DNA of 64,000 bases from Undaria pinnatifida (lineage: Eukaryota; Sar; Phaeophyceae; Laminariales; Alariaceae). Location: contig JABAKD010000025.1 of the NCBI GenBank assembly GCA_012845835.1, positions 15,911,966-15,975,965 of the forward strand. The letters run 5' to 3'. Position numbers and translations under genes: made by a program. Position 1 is the first letter of the stretch. The number at the start of each line of letters is the position of its first letter. A model generated the notes under the pieces. The model made no database searches and was not told the DNA's origin. It saw only the letters and a program-made list of their open reading frames with translations. Below are positions 32,003 through 42,362 of this stretch, one piece after another.

Positions 32003-34934
32003 AAAACGTCGTCCAGCGTCACAGTACCCTCGACGAAACAGGGGCAGTGTTCTGACATCGCAAGGTCAGGGCCGACGCTAGAAGCTATCTCCACAACTTC
32101 ACGGCTTTTCATTGGCCAACGCGCCCGAGAAATAGGTCGGAAACGTCGAAGGGGAAGCTTTGCGAGCGCTGGCCGTGTGAACGGTCCGGTTGCGGCGCGG
32201 ACGAGATTTCTTGGTTCTTGCACTCGCAGTGCAGGTGCGGAACCGACTAGGGGAGGCCGGGTGCGCCGACCCGGTCTCATTGTCGCAAATAGCTGCGCGA
32301 ACGGCAGAAAGTGCCTCACCGAGCAAGTTTTTCCTCTCCCCTGGCATGGGTTGTTGGCCCTGGGACCATCCGCCCGGAGACCAATGCCCCACACTGGGTT
32401 CAGAGGGCTGGATTCAACCAGAAGCTTGTTGTCAGAGCTCAAAAGGTGATTTTTCATGGCTGGGTTCTGCGAAAATTTTGGCGTAGGTGCCAGGTGACAC
32501 GGCGTTTTGCTTCTCCCTGTCCCCAACAGCGGAATCAAAGTTGCGCACGCCTCGACCGATGCGTTTGCGTGTGCTTGGACGAGGCGACGACATAATGAGC
32601 CCCACTGCTCGATGGTCTTGCAAAAACTTGGTTTTTTCGGCCATCATGTCTAGCCCCGCGCAAGAATATGGCACGTCGTCCACGGCAAACGACGAATGGC
32701 ACCACGGTGGAAAATAGGATTGGGACTGCCAGAATAACACCATTTTGTCTGTGGAGTATTCGAGAGAAGGGTCAAACGCCGTGTTGGAATTTGGGGCTGC
32801 AATGTCCCCGTCCGGGAACACCAGGCCTCGGGAGCACGACGCGAATCCGAACCCGTGGTATCTCGCCTCGGGTCTTTCATCGTTCGTTGGCGGAAAAGCG
32901 CGAGAATCCGCTCCAACTGCGCCCGAAAAAGGACAAAAACCGACGGTGCCAACCCGTCGGTAGCCTCGTTGGACATTTGTGGGTCAGCAATGTCCCCTTC
33001 TGGGAACACCAGTCCTCGGCTATTTGGGCCTGTAATGTCCCCTTGCGGGAGCACCAGGCCTCGGGAGCAACATGCGAGTCCGAACCTGGGGTTTCTTGCC
33101 TCGGGTCCTCCTCACTCGCTGGCGGAAACTCGTAAGAAGCCGCCCTCATTACACCCGAAAAAGAGTCCAACACCGACGGTGCCAACCCGTCGGTAGCCTC
33201 GTTGGGCATTTGGGTCTGTAATGTCCCCCTCTGGGAACACCAGTCCTCGGCTCTTTGGGCCTGTAGTGTCCCCCTCAGGAACACCAGGCCTCGGGAGCAC
33301 GACGTGAGTCTGAACCCACGGTTTCTCGCGCCGTGGCCTCTTCGCTCTTTAGCGTATAATCGCAAGAAAACTGCTCTAACTGCACCCGAAGGGGCAGGGG
33401 CTCTGAGCTGTTTCTGCTTGACGAGAGGCGCGATTCTTCCGTAAAATTACGGGAATAGCGTCCAGCTGATCAGGCTGGAGGCCGTGGAGTCACCACTGGC
33501 CCGTCGCGCAGTGTCGGATCTTCTTTCTGTGCCACTGGGGCAGACGTAGCCTGAAACACGTGGTTTAGCGTGTTAAAAGACGAAGCAGGGTCCGTAAACC
33601 CTGTGGGCGTCTTCTGGAGCGGGGCTCGGGCAAGGCAATATTATTTTCACCCGAGGAGGCTCTCTTCCGTTATGTCTCTTGGAGAAGGGAGACGAGGTAG
33701 CTAATCTTGTCGACTCCTCCTTGATGGAAAACAGGACAGAGCGTCCGCTGTTATCGCGAGCAAACACCGGATCGAGCCTCGAAAAAAGATCTCGGTGTTT
33801 TAGTGTTGGCCTTCCCACACCTCAAATCGACCGCCACCTCGTGGTCAGCAAATGTGTTTCGAGGGTCGACCGTCCCACACCCCAAACCGACCGCCACCGC
33901 CTGGTCAGGGAGAGGGGGGGATGAACACATACGCGTAAAAAGGCGACGCGCCGTCGCCGCAGCTATATTGTTGCGCGGCGCGTGCCTGGGGGGGGAGCGC
34001 GCAATACGCAGGCTCCCGTGCCATGGTTGATGGGGGCGGCGTTTGGAGCGCGTACCCCCCTTGCTGAGTTTATGCCGCGGACTGATTCTACGATAGCCCC
34101 CCCCAAAACCAGCGATTTTGTTTAACGAACGTTTCATGGCTGCTCGACACAAGGAAGGATACTATCGAAAACATACTATCCACACGTTTTCTTGTGTACA
34201 AAGGTCTTTCGATCGATGACGTCGGGGTGTCGAGGGACACCGTATTTGAGGAGATACAATCGAGAGCTGGTTTTGAAACCGGCGATTTCGTTCAAGAAAA
34301 GTTGGGGGGGCTACCGTTGAACGACTCCGCGGCTAAGGGAAACGGCGCCGAAAGGGCGGTTCCCGTTGCCGAACTCAGACCATGACCGAGGGGAACGTCG
34401 CTGAAAGCGCGCGTTCTCACCGTCGAAAAGGAAAGAAAGAAAAGAAAAAAAATTACCTGGCTGGAGGAAACCACGCTTGAAGCGCTAGTTTCCGCCGCCG
34501 GTACTACGCCGTGAGAATCGTCCGCAGACGGCGTAGGAGCCCGTGGGCTCTTGACAGAGGCTATCTGTGCTGCGTTACTCGACAGGCTAGCAACAGAACA
34601 CGAGAATCTTCTGAAACCAAAATAGGTACCCCCCGACAGTGTTGTCGACGGTGCCGTACCGCCGTCGATCTGTCGATTGCCGTTACGGAATGTGCCAGGT
34701 TGGCGCGCACATTTCTTTTCGCTCGGGTTGTGGGCGGCTCCAAAGCGCATTCGAGAAGCGGGAGCGGGGGCAGAAGAGGCGGGCGAGCGCAGGATGCCAT
34801 GGTGATCCGACGTGTATGCGGTATCGTTGTAACAGTTTACCTGGCCCTGATCCTGAAAGATGGCGACGATTTTTCTTGTGGTTGTTTGGGCGAGAGGATT
34901 TTTCGTCTCGGCGGTAGCAGACCATGCGTGTTTG
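32003..34934 (-). other. Gypsy internal region without readable RT or protease
   Basis: This is where reverse transcriptase and protease should lie, but no (Y/F)xDD box or D(S/T)G motif is readable. The segment carries a 231-bp tandem repeat and a ~60-bp duplication (33,805-33,925: CCCACACC, CGACCGCCACC, GGTCAG). It may be replaced or rearranged sequence. Confidence 0.5.
32795..33400. repeat. 231-bp tandem repeat, ~2.6 units
   Basis: CACCAGGCCTCGGGAGCA recurs near 32,820, 33,053 and 33,284. Each unit also has CCGACGGTGCCAACCCGTCGG, a 7-bp hairpin. A shorter sub-repeat, AATGTCCCC..GGGA.CACCAG, occurs twice per unit. 231 is 77 x 3. Confidence 0.85.
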
Positions 34935-36026
34935 TCAACGTCGGTGTGCGTCATCGTCGCCAAATTGGCCTAGTTCAGGGTTCAAGCAGCCACTCGCAGT
35001 AATATAAGGATGCCTACAATGCTTGAAGGAATGGTTGTGTTCGTGGCAGTTGAGGCAAAGCCCCCGGTTTTCTCGGAGGGCATCAGCGCGAGGTGAAAGG
35101 ATGCCGCTCCAAAGGGGAGGGTCGCCTATCTTAAACGAGGCCTTAACGGCGAAACCTTCTGCATAATGATGCTCTCCTAGTGGCCAGCAGTTCGATGTAT
35201 GGTCAAGCCAAGGGTCAGATGAATCATCGATGGGCATGACAGTTGAATGATGGCTCGATCCCGTCTGCCACGAAAACGACTGGGACGGCACTCGGCCCTG
35301 GCCGCGCCCATGATCTGCGGGCCGAGGCCCCGACAGGGCGCATGACCGCGCTCCCGTCGAAGAAACAGGGAGAGAAAAAAATATTTCGCCGTTGACGGCA
35401 GGTGTCTTATTAGTCACTAAAAGCCCGCCACATAGCATCCAACGAGACGTATGGCCGCGGGTTTGTTGCCTTCGAATCAGGGTACAACGCAGGCAGGAGA
35501 GCCGGAAATTGCTCATTCGCCGCCACCCGAACCACCTCCAACACCACATCCGTTCCCGGAGACAAAACACTCTCACTCCGCGTAGCGGTCGGCATAATGT
35601 ACGCGAAACTCCACTGAAATCAAAAAAAGGCATGCCGTTACACATTTCAAAAGTATGCAACTTAGTGTAGCCCTCCTCCGTGTCAACCCCGTCGAAGTGC
35701 GTGATCAGCAGACGCAACAGGAGGGTGAAAGCCTCAGGCAGATACTCCTCCTGCCATGGCTCTTGACACTTTTTGCCTGCTACCACGACCACCTCGCTGT
35801 GGTCCGTGCTCGAGGACGAAGACGAGCGGGAGGAGATTGACGAGCCGTCCCACGCTGAACGTCCTCTCGCGCCATTCCTCTGCCAGAGCGGCGGCCAACT
35901 GCCCCGGTTGTTGGACAGAAGTTGCCCCCTCGGCGGCGCCCTCAGGCACACCAGCACCCGATGCGCTGTCATCCCCGCGGCGGTGGTGGTGGTCGCCACC
36001 CCCACCATTTTCGCCGCCACCCCCAC
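34935..36026 (-). pseudogene. Gypsy gag, C-terminal part with zinc knuckle
   Basis: A 363-codon frame. Near its end it has a CCHC knuckle, CLNCHEHNHSFKHC (C-x2-C-x4-H-x4-C), the RNA-binding motif of gag nucleocapsids, followed by an acidic tail. Earlier it reads YLPEAFTLLLRLLITHFDGV, then EMCNGMPFFDFSG, after which the plausible reading moves to another frame (SPGTDVVLEVVRVAANEQFP, SLDAMWRAFSDNKTPAV). At least two frameshifts are inferred. Confidence 0.75.
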
Positions 36027-36138
36027 GGTTGCGGTCCCCGCGGTCGCGACTGTCGCGACATTTTCCCCGGTTTCGTTCTACCAACTCTTCCTCCGGGGTC
36101 CGGCCAAAAGACAGGGTCGGGGTCCTCGTCGTGGGCTA

Positions 36139-36997
36139 TCAGCAGGACCTTGACGAGGGCAAGGGTCGGGGCGGCTCTCGTCTGTCTAGCATAGGGCGTA
36201 CAATCCACGCAAGCCTAGGCCGCTTCCATTGAGGACGTCCGCTTGCCGCGACGCCGGCCTCTCTGACGGGAGGAGGGCGTAGGCCGTTTTCACCACCGCG
36301 GGTCGCCAACGCTGAGGATAAGTCTACCCGCGGTGCAGACGCCATGCACGCGACGATGCCCTTGGAGAAGGCGTCGTTCCCGGGTCGTGGTCGCTGGGAT
36401 GCGACACCCTGCGGGCGCGACGAAGGCAAGGGGGCCGCGGTAGCTCCCGCCGCAGCCGACGCAACTGACGACTCCCGCGCAGCGGTCTTCGCCTGCTCGA
36501 TATCTTCGTCAAACCGACGTCGGCGTGCTATCGTCTGGTTGGCGTCGTCGAGCGCCCGCTGGGCCCGCGCCGCCGCGTATGCCAAGTCCAAGGGGGCGGC
36601 ATGGGCGCCCCGGTCCCGGGAGCTCTGGGGGTGGCGCTCTGTCGAGCGCGGAGAGCCCAGGTGGCGGCGGTGGTGCCCTGTCGAGCGCGGGGGGGGCAGC
36701 TGGTGGCGCTCCCCCCGGGCTGGCGAGAGCTGGCGTCGAGACGCCCCCGAGTCCGGTGGGGGTTGGTCCGTCTTCTTCTCAGCGCGAACCAGCGAATCGA
36801 CCCGCTTGGTTGGTGGGAACGGGTGGAGGTATGGTGCCCCGTCTTCTGTCTCGTCACCGGAACTCGCCACCGGTGGTTCCCCCCGTCTCGAGTCGCGGCA
36901 TCTCGAGCGAGCTCTCCCTGTCTCGTGGGCATCCAGGTTGGGGTGCGTGGAAGACCTCAGCCAGCCCCGAGTAGCCCCCATCGTTACTGGTGGACAT
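36139..36997 (-). pseudogene. Gypsy gag, N-terminal part
   Basis: A 280-codon frame reads a Pro/Ser/Arg-rich region followed by a helical stretch, AYAAARAQRALDDANQTIAR and RRRFDEDIEQAKTAARESS, plausible gag capsid-leading sequence. The first ATG after the leader (position 36,997; MSTSNDGGYSGLAEVF) is in a different frame, so start assignment needs a frameshift or a later start. It immediately follows a leader repeat remnant. Confidence 0.5.
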
Positions 36998-37000
36998 GGT

Positions 37001-39889
37001 GCCTAGGTGTAGTGAAGGGGGGGGGGGGGGGATAGGAACGGCGCGTGAAGAAGCTATGGAGACAGATAAATCGTTGTGGTGTTCCTGCTCCAAGTAGCGG
37101 TATTTCAGCAAACAGCAACAATATGGGCCTTGACTCCGTCCAGCCTCAGTGATGGTAGCAGCCACGTCAACTAGCCGTATAAGAGGAGTACAGCAGTAAC
37201 AAGGTACCAATCATCACAACCGCAACATAAGAGCAGCGCCCAGTCTGACCGTAGGGCATATGGGTAACGCCCGCACGAACCGCAGTACAAGGAGCCAAAA
37301 CTGGGCAGCACTGACCCTAACCGCAGTGCAGGGGGTGCAACACAGTAAGAGTACGTCTGCAGCCATCGCAGTTAAACAGGCATCATTCAACCTAGGCGGG
37401 GGGAGGTAGCACAGGAAAGCGTCGCCCAAACCGCCGACGCTCATCGGACCAAAACAGGCAGCATTTACCCTAGGTGTAGTGTAGGGGTTATCACAATAAA
37501 GGTTCGTCCAACACGCCGACGCTCATCGCACCAAAACAGGCAGCGTTTAACCTAGGTGTAGCGTGGGGGGTAACACAGCTAAGGGTCGCCCAACACGCCG
37601 ACACTCATCGCACCAAAACAGGCAGCATTCAACCTAGGTGTAGTGTAGGGGTTATCACAGTAAAGGTTCGCCCAACACGCCGACGCTCATCGCACCAAAA
37701 CGGGCAGCATTTGCCCTAGGTGTAGTGTAGGGGGGGAGCACAGTGAAAGGTCACACGCTGACACTCGTCGCACCAAAACGGGCAGCATTTACCCTAGGTG
37801 TAGTGTAGGGGGGGAGCCCAGTGAAAGGGCACCCAACACGCTGACACTCGTCGCACCAAAACAGGCAGCATTTACCCTAGGTGTAGTGTAGGGGTGGAAG
37901 CACAGTGTAAGATCGCCCAACACGCTGACACTCATCGCACCAAAACGGGCATTTACCCTAGGTGTAGTGTAGGGGGGGAGCACAGTGAAAGGGCACCCAA
38001 CACGCTGACACTCGTCGCACCAAAACAGGCAGCATTTACCCTAGGTGTAGTGTAGGGGTGGAAGCACAGTGTAAGATCGCCCAACACGCTGACACTCATC
38101 GCACCAAAACGGGCAGCATTTACCCTAGGTGTAATGTAGGGGGGGAGCACAGTGAAGGTCACCCAACACGCTGACACTCGTCGCACCAAAACAGGCAGCA
38201 TTTACCCTAGGTGTAGTGTAGGGGTGGAAGCACAGTGTAAGATCGGCCAACACGCTGACACTCATCGCACCAAAACGGGCACCATTTACCCTAGGTGTAG
38301 TGTAGGGGGGGAGCACAGTGAAAGGTCACCCAACACGCTGACACTCGTCGCACCAACCGTATAAAAAAAAAATAACGGGCAGTATAACCCCCCCAAACAA
38401 GGTAGTTTCCCCCGACCGCACTGAAGGGGGACGGTCGCGCCTACAGTAGTGCTGATTGTTGCAGTATCACGGCTGCGTTCACAGGTAACGGCAATTTCAA
38501 CCGCACCAAGATGGGTAGTGTAGTACCAACACCAGCTGTAGAAAATGTGCACGCCCACAGTCGAATAGAAAGGCTGTTTGCCCCCAAAGGTACCGCATCA
38601 AACGGGCTGCTCTCCACTGCACTAGTAAAAACTGTGAAGCGCAGTATCTCCGCGAACTGTGTAGTAAGCGCTCTGGAACGGGCAGTAGCTGTCCGAGCAT
38701 GTGCAGAGAAGGAAAAAAAAAAATCAGCGTAGACCCTAGCAATATCGTGAAGGGCAGCACATGTACCGGCCGGAAGACGGCCTAACGCCCGGACAGCTGA
38801 AAAAAAAAATCCGTACCCACTCCCACCGATAAAGGGACAGTTACGTTGACAGCAGTGCGGAGTGCCGCACGGTCACAGCTGTGCATACACAGAAGGTGGT
38901 ATTATAGTCCCCGCGTACCCATGAATGGGAGAATATAGTGCATCGCGCACACCAACAGTCTTGCCCAAAAAAGCCAGCACGGAGTTTCAGCGTTCACTAG
39001 GTTCAAGTTCTAGTCACGGGGGGGCCAGGACGAAAAAAAAAAACTTTCGGATCGAACTTGCAAGGAGCACTCGCACAGCAGTGGGGGGTGTCAGAGCTGC
39101 GGTGCTGTAACTGTGGACGCTGGGGCAGTGAAGGGTCGAGCTATGTGGTGGATGGGCAGGAGCAAAGTAGGGGGCTTGGCTGCAGTACAGTGACTTCTAC
39201 AGCAGAGAATCCGGCGGTATATGGCAAGCATTGACAGCGAGCCCATTGTGATGCACTGTAGCTGGCACCTCTGCAAAAATGATGGTGGTTGAAGCTACGC
39301 GACGGACAGCAGTAGTGGAACGCTGTTGATCGAGAAAGATCGGAGAGGGGTCCGAGGTGCGTCAAATTAGTAGCTTGTACTAATTTCGGCAGAAAGGGGG
39401 CAGCTGCTTGTTCGACGCACAAGAATGATCGACGTATGTACTGAAACCCATACAATAACGCGTGTACTGGAAAATTCGCCAAACGAAAAAGCCCAAACAT
39501 TCCACGAGCACCGCCTGTTCCTTCCCAGGTAGATCACAAGGAAGGAGCCCCGACATGAGCTCCTAGAGCACGGTGCCCGTAGTCCAAGGGGATCCCGCGA
39601 AGGGCGGTCTGGCTCCGACAGCAAAGGATGTGCTGGGCGATGGGCTCTCTCAGCGAGCGAAGTCCCCTTCGAAGGTCATTCGAAGGGTTGATTCCAGTAT
39701 GCTTGTCCGTGGCATGTCGTGCATATGCCTCCGAGCCCCAAAGCGCGAAAAAAAAAGTACGAGTCGATGGCCGATCTTGGGGCTTGTGCTGGCAACTCGC
39801 GGATATGTGCTGTGCAACATGCTGGCAGAGCGCATTCGAAACCCATTGTGATTTCACGCGCAGGTTCGTGTCGTGCCGTCGACGCCACA
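37001..39889 (-). other. Long gypsy leader (gag start to 5' LTR)
   Basis: About 2.9 kb separates the LTR from gag, far longer than a usual leader. Its gag-proximal half is the 82-bp array. The LTR-proximal half (38,380-39,880) has A-runs and short frames without motifs. Confidence 0.6.
37210..38375. repeat. 82-bp tandem repeat array in the gypsy leader
   Basis: CGCACCAAAACAGGCAGCAT followed by TTACCCTAGGTGTAGTGTAG, a G-run, a CACAGTGAAAGG or CACAGTAAAGG block and CGCCCAACACGC(C/T)GACAC recurs about every 82 bp. Clear units lie at 37,449, 37,531, 37,613, 37,695, 37,773, 37,855 and on to 38,275. Two older units precede. A cut-off unit (CCTAGGTGTAGTG) sits directly upstream of the gag ATG. Confidence 0.9.
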
Positions 39890-40158
39890 TGTGAAATTAA
39901 AGGTGGGGGACACAGAGTGCCCCCTGCAGGTCTGCCAATTGAGCATGTCCTCGGAGAGTACTCACTTTCGTTCCTTCGTAGAGATGTAGCTTTATTCGTT
40001 TCCACCAGAGCCCGGGATAGCTTCAGAGATCGGAGGCGCGTGCCTCCGATCTAAATCCTAACTTCCCCGAATATAAACCGCCAACCTTATCATACGAAAC
40101 CCATCCAAATGATCTCGAATTCGGATACTCTCAGGCCTTTCGAGGCCGTAGCTTAACA
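39890..40158 (-). repeat. Gypsy element, 5' LTR (269 bp)
   Basis: Partner of the LTR at 25.27 kb. CTGC follows its outer end, matching the CTGC before the other LTR. Just inside is TGGCGTCGACGGCACG (minus sense), which would pair with a tRNA 3' end finishing CCA. Confidence 0.95.
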
Positions 40159-40323
40159 CTGCTATCTTTGCTTCGTGGGTGCTTTTACGTTGTCGAAATC
40201 GGACGCGTCCCCTCAATACATAATATCCGGAGTGTCTCTACCATGACGACTGCTGATGGTGCCGTGCGTATTTCCCAGAGACTGACATATTATTTACTTG
40301 TAGAAATAATCATATACCTTCCT

Positions 40324-40671
40324 TTGCAACATTTTTTTTTCTTCATCCCATTTATCATCCCCGCATCATTCTCGCGCTCCCTCCCAGTAGTAGTAACTCA
40401 GATCCGGGGTCACAAAGCGGGCCCTCCTCCTCCCTCCCCACTTCGGCACGTGCGTGCCTTCATTTTTACCGCGAGGAGAATCGAGCGTTTTCTTCCCTCG
40501 TCGACTCGCGTCGAATTGTACCTAGCAGGCGCTCTCAGCAGTTGATCTCTTTTTTTTATTGCATTTTTGCAAATTAGGTCATATTCATCGTGGTGGGTGT
40601 CGAGCTCAAGGACAACCAAACGTTGGAGGTATTCGAGCGTAAAACCACTAGACCACCGGGGCGGCCGGCTG
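40324..40671 (-). mobile_element. tRNA-headed SINE, copy C
   Basis: The best-preserved copy. Minus sense: CCGCCCCGGTGGTCTAGTGG (A box), CCTTGAGCTCGACACCC (weak B box), AGAGATCAACTGCTGAGAGC, GACGAGGGAAGAAAACG, GAAGGCACGCACGTGCCGAA, GTGGGGAGGGAGGAGG, CCCGGATCTGAGTTACTACT and GGGAGGGAGCGCGAGAATG. It ends GGATGAAGAAAAAAAAATG then TTGCAA. Confidence 0.75.
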
Positions 40672-40679
40672 ACAATTGA

Positions 40680-41410
40680 TTAAAACAAAACAGGATCTTT
40701 GCATAGGGTTCAAAATTGTGTTGGCAGAAAAACCAAATTTGCAGGAAGCAGCTGAAAGGTCAAGAAACAGGCAATATTTCAGTTGTTGTTGTCCTCACAT
40801 TAACTCGCACAATCCAGTCTGTGGGCACAGGACTGGTTCCAGTCACTCTGGAGCAGAGGAATACCCTAGGGAAAAACACAAACAACCCAAGGTGGTACAC
40901 GCATAAATCACAGCTGACGCAATTCATGCCTCCACCAGAAACATATAAAAGTGAGATCGGGAGTCAGTATACGATGTGCCAGGTCCATACCGGTGCATAC
41001 GTCTCATTACTCGCGCCTGGGAAAACCGACTATACCGCTTGCCACCCAAGAAAGACTACCACGTATATATCACACGTAGTATCTATCACTACGCATACGC
41101 ACAACAGACGCAAGTCAATTGGAAAAAAGAAACAAAGAACAAGGAAGAAAAGAAAGGAAAGGAAATGGGTGCATGGGGCCAAGAAAAAGAAAAGAAAAAT
41201 AAATTTTGGGGGGTCTACTGGCGAGGCTGCCACCAGAACGGGGTGTCACATGTCGCGTGGTCTTTCGACGGTCTACAGCAGTAGTACTACGAACGACTTC
41301 CGATAAACCCACCGAAGCACGGACTACCGGCCAATTACGCGATCGACAGCTGGCCGTGGTTGTCACGTGTCTCTGTGTTGGGGGCCCCTGCCCTGCCTCT
41401 TGTTGGCTCT
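40680..41410. other. No gene recognised
   Basis: A 196-codon frame at 40,716-41,306 becomes a Lys/Arg-rich simple sequence (purine-rich AAGAAAAGAAA tract, 41,120-41,200) and has no motif. Confidence 0.4.
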
Positions 41411-41412
41411 TG

Positions 41413-42362
41413 AGAGTGATGCGTGTACGACTAAACTTACTTGCCAACGAACGGCACTCGCACTGCACTTTGAGCTATCTGCTGTAGTTCTGGTTGCTAC
41501 TTGTTGCTGCATTATGTGCTAGACGTTTGGCCCTTCGGCTACTGCTGTACACCTGCTGTTGTGTGTTCGCCAATGTCGTCAGTTGGCGTCCATGCTCGTC
41601 GTACATACTGCTGTTCTCACCGAGTACGTGCGGGTTTCCTCGTACCTCAACCGTACGACGACGAGCTCGAAACAGAAGGGCGGTGACATGAAATGGCATG
41701 GACAATGGCCACATAGAAGCGAGCACACAGCGGGATAGTTCGCTGCGAATCAACCGCACTTATTCATGCCTACAGCAAAGGCTGGCTGGAGTGTCAGCGG
41801 CCGTGCTAAAGCCAGGGCCAAAGGCCGAAGAGACGGCTCTTCTATCTGCTTGGTTTTGTCTCGAGATTCTGTTATATATATATATTTCATTTTTTATAAT
41901 ATATTGGACAGAGTGATGCGTGTACGACCAAACTTGCCAACGGCACTCGCACTGCACTTTGAGCTATCTGCTGTAGTTCTGGTTGCTACTAGTTGCTGCA
42001 TTATGTGCTAGACGTTTCGCCCTTCGGATACTGCTGCTACACCTGCTGTTTTGTGCTTGCCAATGTCGTCAATTGGCGTTCATGCTCGTCGTACATACTG
42101 CTGTTCTCGCCGAGTACGTACGGGTTTCCTCGTACCTCAACCGTACGACGACGAGCTCAAAACAGAAGGGAGGTGACATGAAATGGCATGGACAATGGCC
42201 ACATAGAAGCGAGCACAGCGGGATAGTTCGCTGCGAATCAACCGCATTCGTTCATGCCTACAGCAGAGGCTGCCTGGAGTGTCAGCGGCCGTGCTAAAGC
42301 CAGGGCCAGACGCCGAAGAGACGGCTCTTCTAGCTGCTTAGATGTGTCTCGAAATTATGTTA
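41413..42362 (+). repeat. ~450-bp direct tandem duplication
   Basis: Units at about 41,413-41,872 and 41,911-42,362 share GAGTGATGCGTGTACGAC, GCACTCGCACTGCACTTTGA, CGTCGTACATACTGCTGTTC, CATGAAATGGCATGGACAAT and GTGTCAGCGGCCGTGCTAAA, with scattered substitutions and a few indels. A ~38-bp AT-rich spacer (TATATATATATTTC) separates them. Both strands have ~95-codon frames with no motif. The units do not begin TG or end CA, which argues against LTRs. Confidence 0.88.

Larger units (their letters stand above)
25271..40158 (-). mobile_element. Ty3/gypsy chromodomain retrotransposon, ~14.9 kb
   Basis: Two 269-bp LTRs, ~98% identical, are flanked by the 4-bp direct repeat CTGC. On the minus strand, after the right LTR, comes a likely primer site (TGGCGTCGACGGCACG, two bases from the LTR). 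A long repeat-rich leader, gag with a zinc knuckle, RNase H, integrase, GPY/F, chromodomain and a Tudor-like tail follow, then a 2-kb foldback insertion and the left LTR. Protease and most of reverse transcriptase are not readable, and several frameshifts are present. LTR similarity implies a recent insertion, while the coding parts look older or error-prone. Propagation as a defective copy is one explanation. Confidence 0.92.

Noticed and set aside
41413-42362. The duplicated 450-bp units as LTRs of a tiny retroelement
   Set aside because: Ends are not TG/CA, no target duplication is present, and only ~38 bp of AT-rich DNA lies between.
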